Positions 55,001-64,000 of a DNA stretch of 64,000 nucleotides are shown here, one piece after another. Both the position numbers and the translations under genes were made by a program. The notes below the pieces were generated by a model. The model saw only the letters and a program-made list of their open reading frames with translations, was not told the DNA's origin and searched no databases. How positions within the stretch are numbered: position 1 is the stretch's first letter; each line of letters opens with the position of its first letter. The stretch comes from Liolophura sinensis (Eukaryota > Mollusca > Polyplacophora > Chitonida > Chitonidae): positions 47,671,682 to 47,735,681 of the forward strand of contig NC_088300.1 of the NCBI RefSeq assembly GCF_032854445.1, written 5' to 3'.

Positions 55001-56306
55001 TCTACATATGTAGTATCGTGGACTATACATATATGGTGTCGTGGACAACATGCCTATCTGCATATTGTGTCGTGGGTTACATGACTGTCTACATCATGTA
55101 GTACCGTGTACTACATGTCTGTAGTACCTCTATCTATGGTGTGGTGGACTCCTTGCCTGTCTATATGTCTAGTGTCATGAACTACATGACTATCTACATA
55201 TGCACTGTCGTGAACAACATAACTGCCTACATATGTAATGGACTATCCACGTATGAGGTGTCGTATACTACATGCCTATCTACACATGTGGTGTCGCAGA
55301 CTACATGCCTAGTGTCTTGAACTACATACCTATCTGCAATATGTAGTGTCGTGGACAAAATGCCTGCCTATATATTTGGTCTCGTGGATTACATGCCGAT
55401 ATACGTATGCAGTATCTTGAACTAGATGCCTGTCTATATATGTAGTGTGGTGGACTACATGCCCATCAACATATCGGTACCTAAGAGCAGGCCTGGTGCA
55501 CAGTGTCGTGGACTGCATGCCCATCAACATATGTAGTGTCGTGGACTACATGCATATCTACATTATGTAATGTCGTGGACTACATGCCTGTCTACATTAT
55601 GCAGTTTCGTGGAGTGCATGCCTGTCTACATTATGTAGTGTCGCAAACGACATGCTTATCAACATATGAAGTGTCGTGGACTACATGTCTGTCTAAATTA
55701 TGTAATGGCGCAGACTACATGCCTATCTACATGTGTATTTATTTGACTGGTGTTGTACGCCGTACTCGAAAATATTTCACGTATACGACGGCGGTCTACA
55801 AATGTAGTGTCGTGGACTACATGTCTGTTTACATATGTACTGTCGGGAGTACAAGCTTTTCTACCTACCAGTGTATGAGCTGTCGTAGATTACATGCCTA
55901 TCTATATAGTTATGTAGTATCGTGAACTCGTGTCTACACGTATGCCGGAGTATGCGGTGTCGAGAATTTGCGGTTTCGAAGGCTACGTATTTACGTCCAG
56001 ATAGGCATTGTGGAGCTCTGTATCTGGATGAATCGTTACGTAGTTTGTTGGCGTTGCATGTATGCATTGATATCTGGAATTATGAGCTTCAGAAGCCACT
56101 GTTACTTGAAATACACCGGTAAATAAATAAATAATTAAGAAAATAAATGAATAAATAAATAAGTAAATAAATAAATAAAAATAATTAAATTACGGCTGCT
56201 CACTGAGTATTTCACTCCATTGGGCTTCGTTAGCGGGAGTAGACGCAGACGTTGTATAAAGCATCACTGTCGCGATGAGAACCAGGCCGAGAATGTTAAA
56301 CCCCAT
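51887..56306 (-). CDS. Secreted chitin-binding (peritrophin-A) protein 2, 4 exons
   Basis: Exons (minus): 56306-56204, 54089-53883, 53179-52982, 52023-51887; all introns are phase 1 and the total is 214 residues. Seen: a signal peptide (MGFNILGLVLIATVMLYTTS). CBM14 domain with C37, C57, C63, C76, C89, C97 (DCRTFSRCPD, CAPGLLFDMDMRMC). A second module (DPCSGKPNG, CFEGRTVGGALCDIC, GCTPIPNC). A final half-module (DCHLEMNPSNSQQYFAIGA, MDCAEGTVFSEAECNC). It is module-by-module homologous to gene 1 on the other strand and shares the 137-base last exon. Known: CBM14 proteins bind chitin outside the cell. Intron 1 holds a 33-bp minisatellite and SINE pieces; intron 3 holds a full SINE. Confidence 0.9.
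52545..52809 (+). mobile_element. SINE family 1, full length, in intron 3 of gene 2
   Basis: Best preserved copy. GGGACCTCCGTGGCTCAGTC with box A (GGCTCAGTCGGTTAGCGCG), box B-like TAGTTCAAGTC, CTCTCCGGCCGTAAGTGGGA, and tail GAAATATTCTTGAGTACGGC. Duplication TATTCAGCAAGG at 52533-52544 and 52810-52821. Confidence 0.96.
52982..53179 (-). CDS. Chitin-binding gene 2, exon 3 (second Cys module)
   Basis: Acceptor TGTGGCTGTAG/ATCC, donor ATAG/GTAAGG. Encodes DPCSGKPNG, CFEGRTVGGALCDIC and GCTPIPNC. Confidence 0.92.
   Translation of the reverse strand: MHVAVNLTGITWTLARARRTRQPSFSVSRGGQWAGLCVTSVHSTSAPPKVVLLFPTATGPNLDKI
53883..54089 (-). CDS. Chitin-binding gene 2, exon 2 (CBM14 domain)
   Basis: Acceptor TTTTTTGTGTGACAG/GGAAATG, donor GCAG/GTAGGA. 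Cysteine spacing 19-5-12-12-7. Confidence 0.93.
54315..54575 (+). mobile_element. SINE family 1, full length with 5' insertion, in intron 1 of gene 2
   Basis: GGCCTCCGTGG, then about 14 extra bases (TTTGTTTTGCGGGG), then CTCAGTTGGTTAGCGCGCTA. A 15-base box-B stretch is lost (GCAGTCTCATGCTGG). Tail intact. ATGTAATG flanks both ends as the likely duplication. Confidence 0.93.
54885..54975 (-). mobile_element. SINE family 1 fragment in the 33-bp array
   Basis: GTGTTTTACGCCTTACTAAG, CACTTATACGACGGTGGTCA, GGTGGGAGGAAACCGGAAAG. 3' half only. Confidence 0.85.
55735..55797 (-). mobile_element. SINE family 1 tail fragment in the 33-bp array
   Basis: TATTTATTTGACTGGTGTTG, ACGCCGTACTCGAAAATATT, CACGTATACGACGGCGG. 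About 63 bases, 5'-truncated; the array resumes at once. Confidence 0.85.
56204..56306 (-). CDS. Chitin-binding gene 2, exon 1 (signal peptide)
   Basis: ATG at 56306; MGFNILGLVLIATVMLYTTS then ASTPANEAQWSEIL. Donor CTCA/GTGAGC, phase 1, as in gene 1. Homologous place of exon 1 in gene 1 (..LAELL). Confidence 0.82.
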
Positions 56307-57830
56307 CTTTAAAGTTGACCTGGAAACAGAATAATTCGTAAAAGAAAACCATTTATTATGTTTGTTTTATATAAGCATCAGATTCTATTAGAATAGTGTT
56401 TATCTTTCACAAGAAGCTACATACCTTATTTTTCGTCACGGATGTCGTATTAGGCTTTTGTAGATGTAAGGCACTTTAATACAGACCATGCATTTATATA
56501 CACAACCCAGCAAGAAACACTCCCTGTTACTGCAGTCGTGTATTTATGTAAAATCAAAGCTAAACATCAAAGATCCTCGGGCTATTTTGTACAGGTCAGT
56601 GAATCCACTAACCCCAATCATGCCTTTTGTCATGGGAAAGTTTTTTCCTTGTCTCATATATTTTTTTATTATTATATTTTTGTATTTGTTTATTTTATTG
56701 GGTGTTCGCTGATTTTATGTTGCCTGGTAGGCGGTATATATCCTTAACAATCACATCTTTTAAAATTTGTTGTTGAAAAAAAAAACCCTGAAGCTGACTC
56801 AATCTTGAAGTAAAATCCTTCTACAAATTTGCACTTACCTTTAAATTTTATATTTATCTTCTTTATTGTTAATGGCGTTAAATACAATTAAATTTGTAGG
56901 GCGGATCTGGTGGTACACGTACATACTGACTGGGTGTGACGTCAGATACGTCACAGGTATTTTTTTATTCCTGAACTACATGTTCAATGGTGGAACAGCT
57001 TTTATGAAAGAATAACTAAGCATTAAGTGTATAACGTTTATACGAATTAATCTCATAATCCTAGGAAATCTCAGAAAAAATAATGAGATACAAGAAGATT
57101 AATATCTTTCAAAAATGCAGTTTATTAACATAACATATACTTTTTAATTTAATTATCAATTGTGTTTAGGAATACACTGTAAAACGGGATATTTTACGTG
57201 CAGAAAGGCTTCGATAAAGTTGGAGGATCACCATCCCATAACATGTAGATCATCCTGTACCTCATCATAAAAACAACATCAAGCGATAATGACTGGGTTA
57301 TTTGTTTTCATGTTCAGCATTAAACAAAATACGCCAGCCGAAAATGACTTAAAAGCGGGTGAAATTACTCTCTGCAAGACAAACCATTATAGAATCCAAC
57401 GCTTGTAGCGCTGACAGGACGTGGTTACGTAAAATGTACGTAACCGAACGTAGCAAAGAACTGTTCAAATAATTAACATTTAATACTTGTACGGTTTTAG
57501 TTGTAGCTACACAGTAAGCATTATACCTAACATATAAATTTCCTAATATGGTTGGTCTAAACACTGTCACGTGATAATCGCTATTTTATCCTAGTAAACG
57601 GTTCGGAGCTAATATTGGACGTTTGCGTAGTGACGTTACACTTGCACGTTCCTCCTTCTGGACGGTGTCGCCTGCCTCAGTCATCTACGTGATGGCAGCC
57701 TCGGCTGAGTGTGACACTGCTGGTCCGGGACGACTTAGGGATTTAGGCACAATTTTGGATCAAATGGACTGTAAGAATACTAAGCGCGGTCTACAGAATA
57801 AAGAGTGAGATGTTTCAACGAGTATTTAAT
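56307..57830. other. Intergenic between gene 2 and the decayed gene
   Basis: 5' flank of gene 2. A TATATA stretch at about 56736 lies 430 bases upstream of its ATG; its promoter role is unproven. GGTTACGTA..TACGTAACC at 57423-57445 is a small stem-loop. Nothing else seen. Confidence 0.35.
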
Positions 57831-59422
57831 GGAGGATGGTGACAACGGAGACAGCACCTGTGCTGTCGACAAACTCTCGTCTGACGAGCTGGATCAACAC
57901 CTATCAAAAATCAACCGACGTAAGTAAATAGCAGAATTAATTTTTATCTTCTCTTCGGTTGGGCATTGCTCGGTATGTTCATCAAGCATACAGGATTGAC
58001 ATTCCAACGGATCCGAGATTTACACCCAGAAGTGTAAAGAGCTGTACTTGCCGAATTAAAAGGGGAGGATAACACAATTGTTCGCCATTATCCTTAAATA
58101 CCCGAAGAAATTTACATCAATAATGCCGTGTCTCCTGATACACCAAAGGCCCTCGATGTCATCTTCGACACTTGCTGGCTGGGTAGAGAGAATTTACGTC
58201 TCATAGATATGGACACATTTGATATTTCCACAGGTAAATTCTTAAACAATTTATATCCTGTTTTCAACAACAACAAAAAAAAAATTAAAGGCAAAAATAC
58301 GTAAGTAGGGTCACAGACTCGGCCTGCATTTTGCCGCACTAAGCAGGTTAGGAGGGGATTATCTGAACATCGATAGGAACTAAAGCCATGCCCAAATGGT
58401 ATTTGGAATTGTCAACAGAAATACAGTTGCTCTAAATTACATAAGTATGTCTGGTTGGTGTTGTTGGGTTTTAAATTTTGTCTAGGTTCGGTTTGTATAA
58501 ATTTTCTTTATTTGTGTGCAAGTGGTGCATTGTTAAACCTTTGGTTCGATCGGTGTGACTGGTTAATTCTTTCAATGATTCAATCATACACCAAACTTCA
58601 CAATTTTTTTTCATAATTGTACACCAGACATGACACCTCACCCAGTCACATTATACTGACACCATGCCAGCCAGTCATGTTTCCTTGTTTTAGCATCTCA
58701 GTGCTGAACATCAAGCGAGGTAGTAGCAAAGTCATGTGAGAAGGATTTTTATTCATATGTTGTACGGTAATTAAATTCTGGGTGATTTTTTTATGTCAGC
58801 AGGATATCCTATGTTCCCAGAGGCCAGCTATCTGAACTACATGACAATGGCGCACCCCGGTAGAAATTATCTGCGGCATAGACAAGCGGCAAATGTATGT
58901 AGCTCTGGAGTCTGCTGTTGAGATAAACACACTCGGTTCCATTTCATTAGGCCTTATACACTGAGGCAAACCTCTAAAGAATCGAAACAAACCACAGGAT
59001 CCGTGCCACGATGATCGCCACACTGGATTCGGCAAATCCTGTGGCACGTCACACTATGACGATAAGCAGGCATATGTCTGACTCATAAATACAGTCAAGG
59101 AGTCACACAAGAGCAGAAATTGAACATTTTCTCTGAACTCAACGCAGCGTGAGAGCCGTGGCGCCGCACTCACAAAGTCTATCAGCTGGGCCAAAATGTG
59201 AACGAGAAAAGTAATCCAGATTCGAATTTCGCTTCTGAGGGGGAGAATATTTTTGTCAGATTCACAGTTCGATTGTCCTTTATCGGAATTGATTCCAGAA
59301 CCATTGGCCATAACCGTTACCGAAGAAATGGTTAAAATCATGAAAAAATTCTCCGTGAAGGATGGACAAGACAATTATGGCGTTCTAAACAACGTTTTAA
59401 ATCTACCAGACTTCAACATTTG
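57831..59422 (+). pseudogene. Unrecognised multi-exon gene with stops, probably decayed
   Basis: Exon 57831-57922 codes MEDGDNGDSTCAVDKLSSDE and on to KINR, ending at GAC/GTAAGT (phase 1). Exon 57994-58233 (acceptor ATACAG, donor ACAG/GTAAAT) continues the frame: LTFQRIRDLHPEV, stop TAA (58035), RAVLAELKGEDNTIV, stop TAA (58095), then INNAVSPDTPKALDVIFDTC and DMDTFDISTG. Exon 58803-58894 (acceptor GTCAGCAG, donor AAT/GTATGT) joins in phase: YPMFPEASYLNYMTMAHPGR, YLRHRQAAN. Farther on (59075-59422) coding-like text appears in two frames with a shift near 59252 and ends NNVLNLPDFNI-stop. I do not recognise the family. Phase-matched splice sites with two in-frame stops and a frameshift suggest a recent pseudogene, or sequence errors. 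Confidence 0.5.
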
Positions 59423-60242
59423 ACCAAAGACAAGTCACTGTGTTGTAAATTTCAGTTTTAATAACAAATGATCGCGTTTTAATGACACACAGTAAAAATC
59501 CTCTGGACAAGACCAGCATACATATAAGGAAGACATGATGTTTGCTTTCAAGAAATATTTATTTTCACTTAAAGCAAACCTACATCTCTCTTTATTCTTC
59601 ATAAGATGGCTGAATTACCGTTTTGGATTTAATTTCTCTCATACCCATTTTGTGTTATGTATTACAGCCAATCTTCCATTAAATTATTAAGGGAACTGAT
59701 TGAACGTCTTTCAACTGGTTCCTTTTTACAGTTATTTATGCTGAATTAAATGTCAAATATGTTGTATTGTTTCTGGTTAGAAAAGGTAGAACAGAGAAAA
59801 CCACTGGCCTGTAACAAGTTTCTCCTACAAAAAAGGTCGAGATGTAAAACGTACCGACTTAGCAAAAGCAGGTTAATTTTCTTAAATTGCTTTTTCATAG
59901 AAGATAATCTTAACTTTTGTTGAGAACAGTTTTTGGTATTTCTGTGCATCATAGGACACAATGCTCTGATCATTTGATCTGACCTATAGAGTGTTTGAAA
60001 ATCTGTGTGTAAGACACAAGAAAAGAGTCCCAAGTGGCACAGATTTATAAACGGATTCACCGCACGTAAACTTACACATGTGCGAAAAAAACAACAACAA
60101 GAAACTGTTGCTTTGGGTTGCGTGAAACGTAGATATTGTGACAGTAACCGTTTTCTGGTCAGCAGTAAATTTGCTGTTTCACGAAAGAAGCATTACTGCA
60201 ATCGTCTAGTTAAACAAATGAACTTACATTAAGCCTTCTTCA

Positions 60243-60312
60243 GTATAATAGTGCACCGCAGTCGTGTAAGTGAAATACTCTCGCGTTTGGAGTAAAAAAC
60301 CAATAAAAATAA
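60243..60312 (+). mobile_element. SINE family 1 tail fragment
   Basis: ACCGCAGTCGTGTAAGTGAA, ATACTCTCGCGTTTGGAGTA, AAAAACCAATAAAAATAAG: diverged 3' end. Confidence 0.7.
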
Positions 60313-60429
60313 GAACACAGAAGAAACTTTTCTCATCAAAAAGTACTGTGAAGGACTATTCATTAACATAAAGACATGTTTCTTCTCTAACAAAAAATCT
60401 TCAGTACCATTGATTATGATACAAGCATT

Positions 60430-60760
60430 TCGAAGACACTTTTCCACTTAAACACTTCGAAAAACCATTTACAGTCATACAAACATTTTGAAGAAACACA
60501 TCTTTGAAGATCCATGAAGTGTCAAACAGGTATTCTGGAGAAACTCCAAATAACCAGTACAGAACCATTTACCCTCATACAAACATTCTGAAAAAATCTT
60601 TGTATATACTCAACAAAATCTTTGAACATTTTGAAGAAAAATTGATAAACAACAAAAAATTTAACCAACCATTTAAAACATGTGTCATTTCAGATTAATA
60701 TTTTGAATACACATTTACCGTGATCGAACATTCTGAACAAACACAAGTTTAAATAAACTT
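60430..60760. repeat. Loose repeat with CATACAAACATTTTGAA motif
   Basis: CATTTACAGTCATACAAACA..TTTGAAGAAACAC, CATTTACCCTCATACAAACA..TTCTGAAAAAATC and CATTTACCGTGATCGAACAT..TCTGAACAAACAC recur at spacings of about 95-150 bases. Degenerate. Confidence 0.5.
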
Positions 60761-62249
60761 CCGTGTTTAACGATAGTATTAATACCTCCAGCTCAGAACA
60801 AATTTATAGCAGAGGAAAAATAATGTACTTTATGCAATGGCCCACTTGGGAAAGAAGATCAAAAGATCTTTGAAGTGGTTTCCCATGTCCTTGCCTTGTA
60901 TACTGCTACGAAATTAATCATCCCAACTTTCATAAACTACTTATAATTTGTATCAGACAAAGATATCATACAAATTTAACACTAAGACAAGCACGTCCTT
61001 AAGTGAGTTTTGAATAGCGTACTTCTAAAATAGGTTTGCATGTATTTAAACACAAAAGGGCCCGTAAATCAGTCATGGTTGCATGCTTAACATTTTACAG
61101 TAGATTTTAATTCCAAATAAATGTATATTGTAGCCTTCAATTAGATGGAGGTGAGCAAAATAAAATAAATTTTTCTGGAAGCACAATGACAGAGTCGTTA
61201 AACAAAGCTTTTGAGAGGGTACATGACAACACAATATTTTAAGATACAAACAACTGTGGACTAACAGGCTTGTCGTAAAGCGAAGGCAAATGTGCAAAGC
61301 TTGGACTGTAAGAGGGCAGAGGTGAAAGAATTAAGTAGATTTTGTGAGAAAGAATGGCAAATTGCGACAATATGGTCTTTCAGAAGTGGGTTATAGAGGA
61401 CAACTTGCAATTTGTTTGCCTCGGTTTTAAGCCTAAACGTTTCAGGGGGTTTTATAGTAAGCAAGTGAGATTTACTGTGGGCGCTCACAATAATAATACG
61501 GCTATACAGTGAAAGTGATAGGAAGAGGAATTCTAGCAGATGCGTTTGATAGCAACATACGGAATACACAATGTACAGTGTAAGCCAGAACAACGATGCA
61601 CGCTACAAGATGACCATTTGCATATCGTTTGCATGCGGGCACCTCCATCTCATTATATCAGCCTCAGCTATAGGTGAAGCTTAGCATAGTTATAATTGAC
61701 ACAGACCCTCCCTAGCTTTCTATAATTAGTCAAAGCCAACTCACCCCACCCCCACCCCACCTCACACGCACCCCCCACTACTCGCAAGAAAAAAAAGAAT
61801 GCCAAACATGCAAAGCCTTTGCCATAGGTCTTTCCAGATGTTATTATTTGAATTTGCTATAGCTCGCTACATTAATCTTAACTATTTAAATTAACTTTCG
61901 GTAACCCGAAATATAGAGCCCGAGAACAGAGTATTATCTTTTAACAGCCTGGCTTGACCACAGGTTTCATCTTACTTTCTTCCTTAATTGTTCAACGGTC
62001 CGGTTTGGCTTCTTTTCCTTTTTGATGTAATCTGATGACTGAAAATTTGAAAAAAATATACAATGGCGTGCATGTTAATAGTCATTAATCCGTAATCAGG
62101 TGTCACAATGTGTTAAGACAGAACACAGTTTTAATATTCTTAAGATTACAAGCATTCAATAAAAGTGTTTTGGCTTGCATGTTAGGCATAACGTTTGGAA
62201 ACCTCCGATAAGACTTGAAAATCTATATTGTTGATTGTACTGCATTTTG

Positions 62250-62390
62250 CTTATTTATTTATTTATTTATTTATTTATTTTGTGTTTAACCCCGTGCCCA
62301 TGGAATCCAGAGTGCCCGAAGCAAGCCACTGGCCTTCGCCAAGTAGCTGACAAACCTTCCGGCCTATCAGCATGAGCTCGACTCGAACAC
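62250..62390 (-). mobile_element. Another SINE- or LINE-like tail, minus strand
   Basis: (TTTA)n followed by TGTTTAACCCCGTGCCCATG..GAAGCAAGCCACTGG..CGAACACGGGAAC. It has the poly-tetranucleotide end and box-B-like complement of a retroposon but is not family 1 or 2. Confidence 0.45.
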
Positions 62391-62394
62391 GGGA

Positions 62395-63770
62395 ACAACA
62401 TAGGCAACATTGCATGAGGCTACAATGTGAGGAGTTTGTACCAGGTCTAAACCAAGATACATTCCGGGAACAAATTCTAAAGCGAAGAGAAAAAGTCCAG
62501 GACTATAGCGTTAAGCCACATTCTCCAAACAGGCCGGTGAATGAACTGCGCCATCCTGTATGCGTAAAGTTAGCTCTGAGATCGATTGTCCATGTTCCCA
62601 GCTCAGCCTTCAACATAGACGTGAATTTCTGAAACCGAAGTTTGCTGGAAAGAATAAGCCTGATCTAATGTCTAGCGTAAAGTAGGTATGTTTGAATGTG
62701 TTTATGTGTTTGTATTCAGAGTAGTTGTTTGCTCACGTCACTATTCGGCTGTCTTACCTAACAGGCGTATCACTCCTATCCATTGTCAGGTCTCTTTAAA
62801 GTTCCACGAGCCATGACGCTACAGCCTGTCAACATTTACGACTATCAATGGCATAATTTATTTTTTCTTCGCATGCTTTCCCAGAATTGCCTCCAAGCGT
62901 TGATGAAAGGAACTGCAAAAGAACTGCACACAATAAAAGACAAAGAATACACTACACAACTAGACTATTTGTAAAAACTTGACGACTCTGGATGACTGGA
63001 TTAGCGTATAAAGCTTTTCTCTCATTGTTGCCGACTTGGTCATTGACCAATGAGTTTTCAGACTTGAATCATATCGACAAGGTTGATCTACATGGTACCA
63101 GGCGAATGGAGGCGGTTTCCTCCACCCATATATTTGTCCACAGCCGTATAAGTCAAAAAAGAAAAAAAAACGATAATAAGCACGTAGTACATGTAACTGA
63201 ATTGAAAGAACTGGCCAGATGTTTCTGGAAAATTCTGGTTACAAAAATAAAATACATCTTATAAGATTATCTAATTGTCTTTAAAATACTATGAACCAGC
63301 TGTTGACAATACAGCAGCGGCGTAAAGCTGCTACAGGTTGGTTTTATGGTAGTCTTCTTAATACAGGTACAATTATATATAACCACTATAGCCTACCCAA
63401 AATGCTTGTTAACATCATTTTAATACTTCAGTACTGCCCGAACGTCTTTCAATATTTTCAACATCTACAAATGTCTGCTTTGCGCGTTATATATATATGT
63501 GCGATTTATATTCGATATTTTGGGGATTTTACTTTTTTCAATTATTACCCCCACTTGCATTCATACAGAATCCTAAAAGTGACTCGATGTAATCCACGTG
63601 TGGTTTAATTGTTTAAATTTTTTTGTTTTATACTGTCATCGGCACATGGTTTCGGACTATTTCCATATTAGGCTAATATTGCCATTTGTTACATCTTTTT
63701 TCCGTTTACATTGATGAATGTAAGATGCGTCTGCTTTTTGTCGATAAATTTTTCGGAATGTTCCCTTCAG
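62395..63770. other. Non-coding, nothing certain
   Basis: An 86-codon frame at 62372-62632 (plus) has a plausible composition but starts inside the repeat and has no recognisable domain. GGCGGTTTCCTCCACCCATA..AGCCGTATAAGTC at 63109-63155 is a SINE 1 shred. Confidence 0.35.
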
Positions 63771-63779
63771 ACGTTAAGA

Positions 63780-63870
63780 TATAGGAAGTGAAACAGAATG
63801 AATGAATGAATGTATATGGCTTAACGCCACATCGGCAATATTTCAGCCATATCGTGGCGAGAACACGGTG
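63780..63870. repeat. Dispersed repeat with (GAAT)n tail
   Basis: GAATGAATGAATGTATATGG, CTTAACGCCACATCGGCAAT, ATTTCAGCCATATCGTGGCG. Same family as 22925-22995 (inverted) and about 31262. Confidence 0.7.
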
Positions 63871-64000
63871 AAAACGCGAGACGGGAAGCGAAACAGACTA
63901 ATAACATATTTTCGACTCTTAAAAGTTTCCCCTGACACAAACCAATTACCCTTGATTAATTTTGTAGAGTGTTCAGCAACATATGTTATAACTGACAGCA

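Larger units (their letters stand above)
54610..55930. repeat. 33-bp degenerate minisatellite in intron 1 of gene 2
   Basis: Unit GTAGTGTCGTGGACTACATG followed by CCTATCTACATAT, about 35 diverged copies. Interrupted by two minus-strand SINE 1 fragments (54885-54975, 55735-55797) and by a 22-base copy of exon 2 sequence at 55483-55504. Confidence 0.85.
59425..62240. other. Gene-poor region
   Basis: AT-rich with only featureless short frames. A degenerate SINE 1 tail lies at 60243-60310 (GCAGTCGTGTAAGTGAAATA; GTAAAAAACCAATAAAAATA). Short AACATTTTGAAGAA-type repeats occur at 60430-60750. Confidence 0.45.

Noticed and set aside
62372-62632. 86-codon frame with charged helical composition
   Set aside because: Starts inside a retroposon tail, no homologue recognised and no flanking phased exons; left as undetermined.

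Overview
The window is animal nuclear DNA: long spliced genes, AT-rich introns and intergenic DNA, many minisatellites, and tRNA-derived SINEs. The main SINE ends in a conserved tail (GAAATATTCTTGAGTACGGC, then AAACACCAATCAAATAAATA). I associate that tail with molluscan genomes, so a mollusc (perhaps a gastropod) is the most likely source. This rests on recall and was not searched.

Four spliced genes can be assembled exon by exon, with matching splice phases, plus one broken gene. (1) Minus strand, 18698 to 4457: a seven-exon carbohydrate sulfotransferase 15-like (CHST15-like) Golgi enzyme of about 478 residues. Three of its exons (14770, 11831 and 4638) are too short to show as long open frames. 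(2) Minus strand, 29058 to 25363: a five-exon BTB-BACK protein of 416 residues. (3) Plus strand, 42822 to 46399: a four-exon secreted chitin-binding (peritrophin-A/CBM14) protein of 210 residues. (4) Minus strand, 56306 to 51887: its 214-residue paralogue, tail-to-tail with gene 3 and with the same intron positions and phases. (5) Plus strand, 57831 to about 59422: exons of an unrecognised gene that join in phase but carry stops and a frameshift, probably a pseudogene.

The rest is repeat-dominated. Minisatellites have unit lengths of about 17, 20, 24, 27, 33, 39 (two arrays), 52, 55, 72, 81 and 116 bp. There are at least a dozen copies or fragments of SINE family 1 and two of SINE family 2, a broken Penelope-type retroelement with a GIY-YIG endonuclease remnant, a MITE-like palindrome, a GC-rich foldback, and an unnamed dispersed repeat present three times (two in tandem at 33.3-35.35 kb, one at 49.6-50.9 kb). 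Several arrays have periods divisible by three and so give long spurious open frames.

Layout: 0-4.4 kb, minisatellites and a MITE; 4.4-18.7 kb, sulfotransferase gene with repeat-filled introns; 18.7-25.3 kb, 39-bp array then gene-poor DNA; 25.3-29.1 kb, BTB-BACK gene; 29-42.8 kb, repeats; 42.8-56.3 kb, inverted chitin-binding pair with repeats between; 57.8-59.4 kb, decayed gene; 59.4-64 kb, gene-poor. No operon-like or defence-type system is visible. The chitin-binding pair and the sulfotransferase are both plausible extracellular-matrix genes, but nothing in the sequence shows that they work together.
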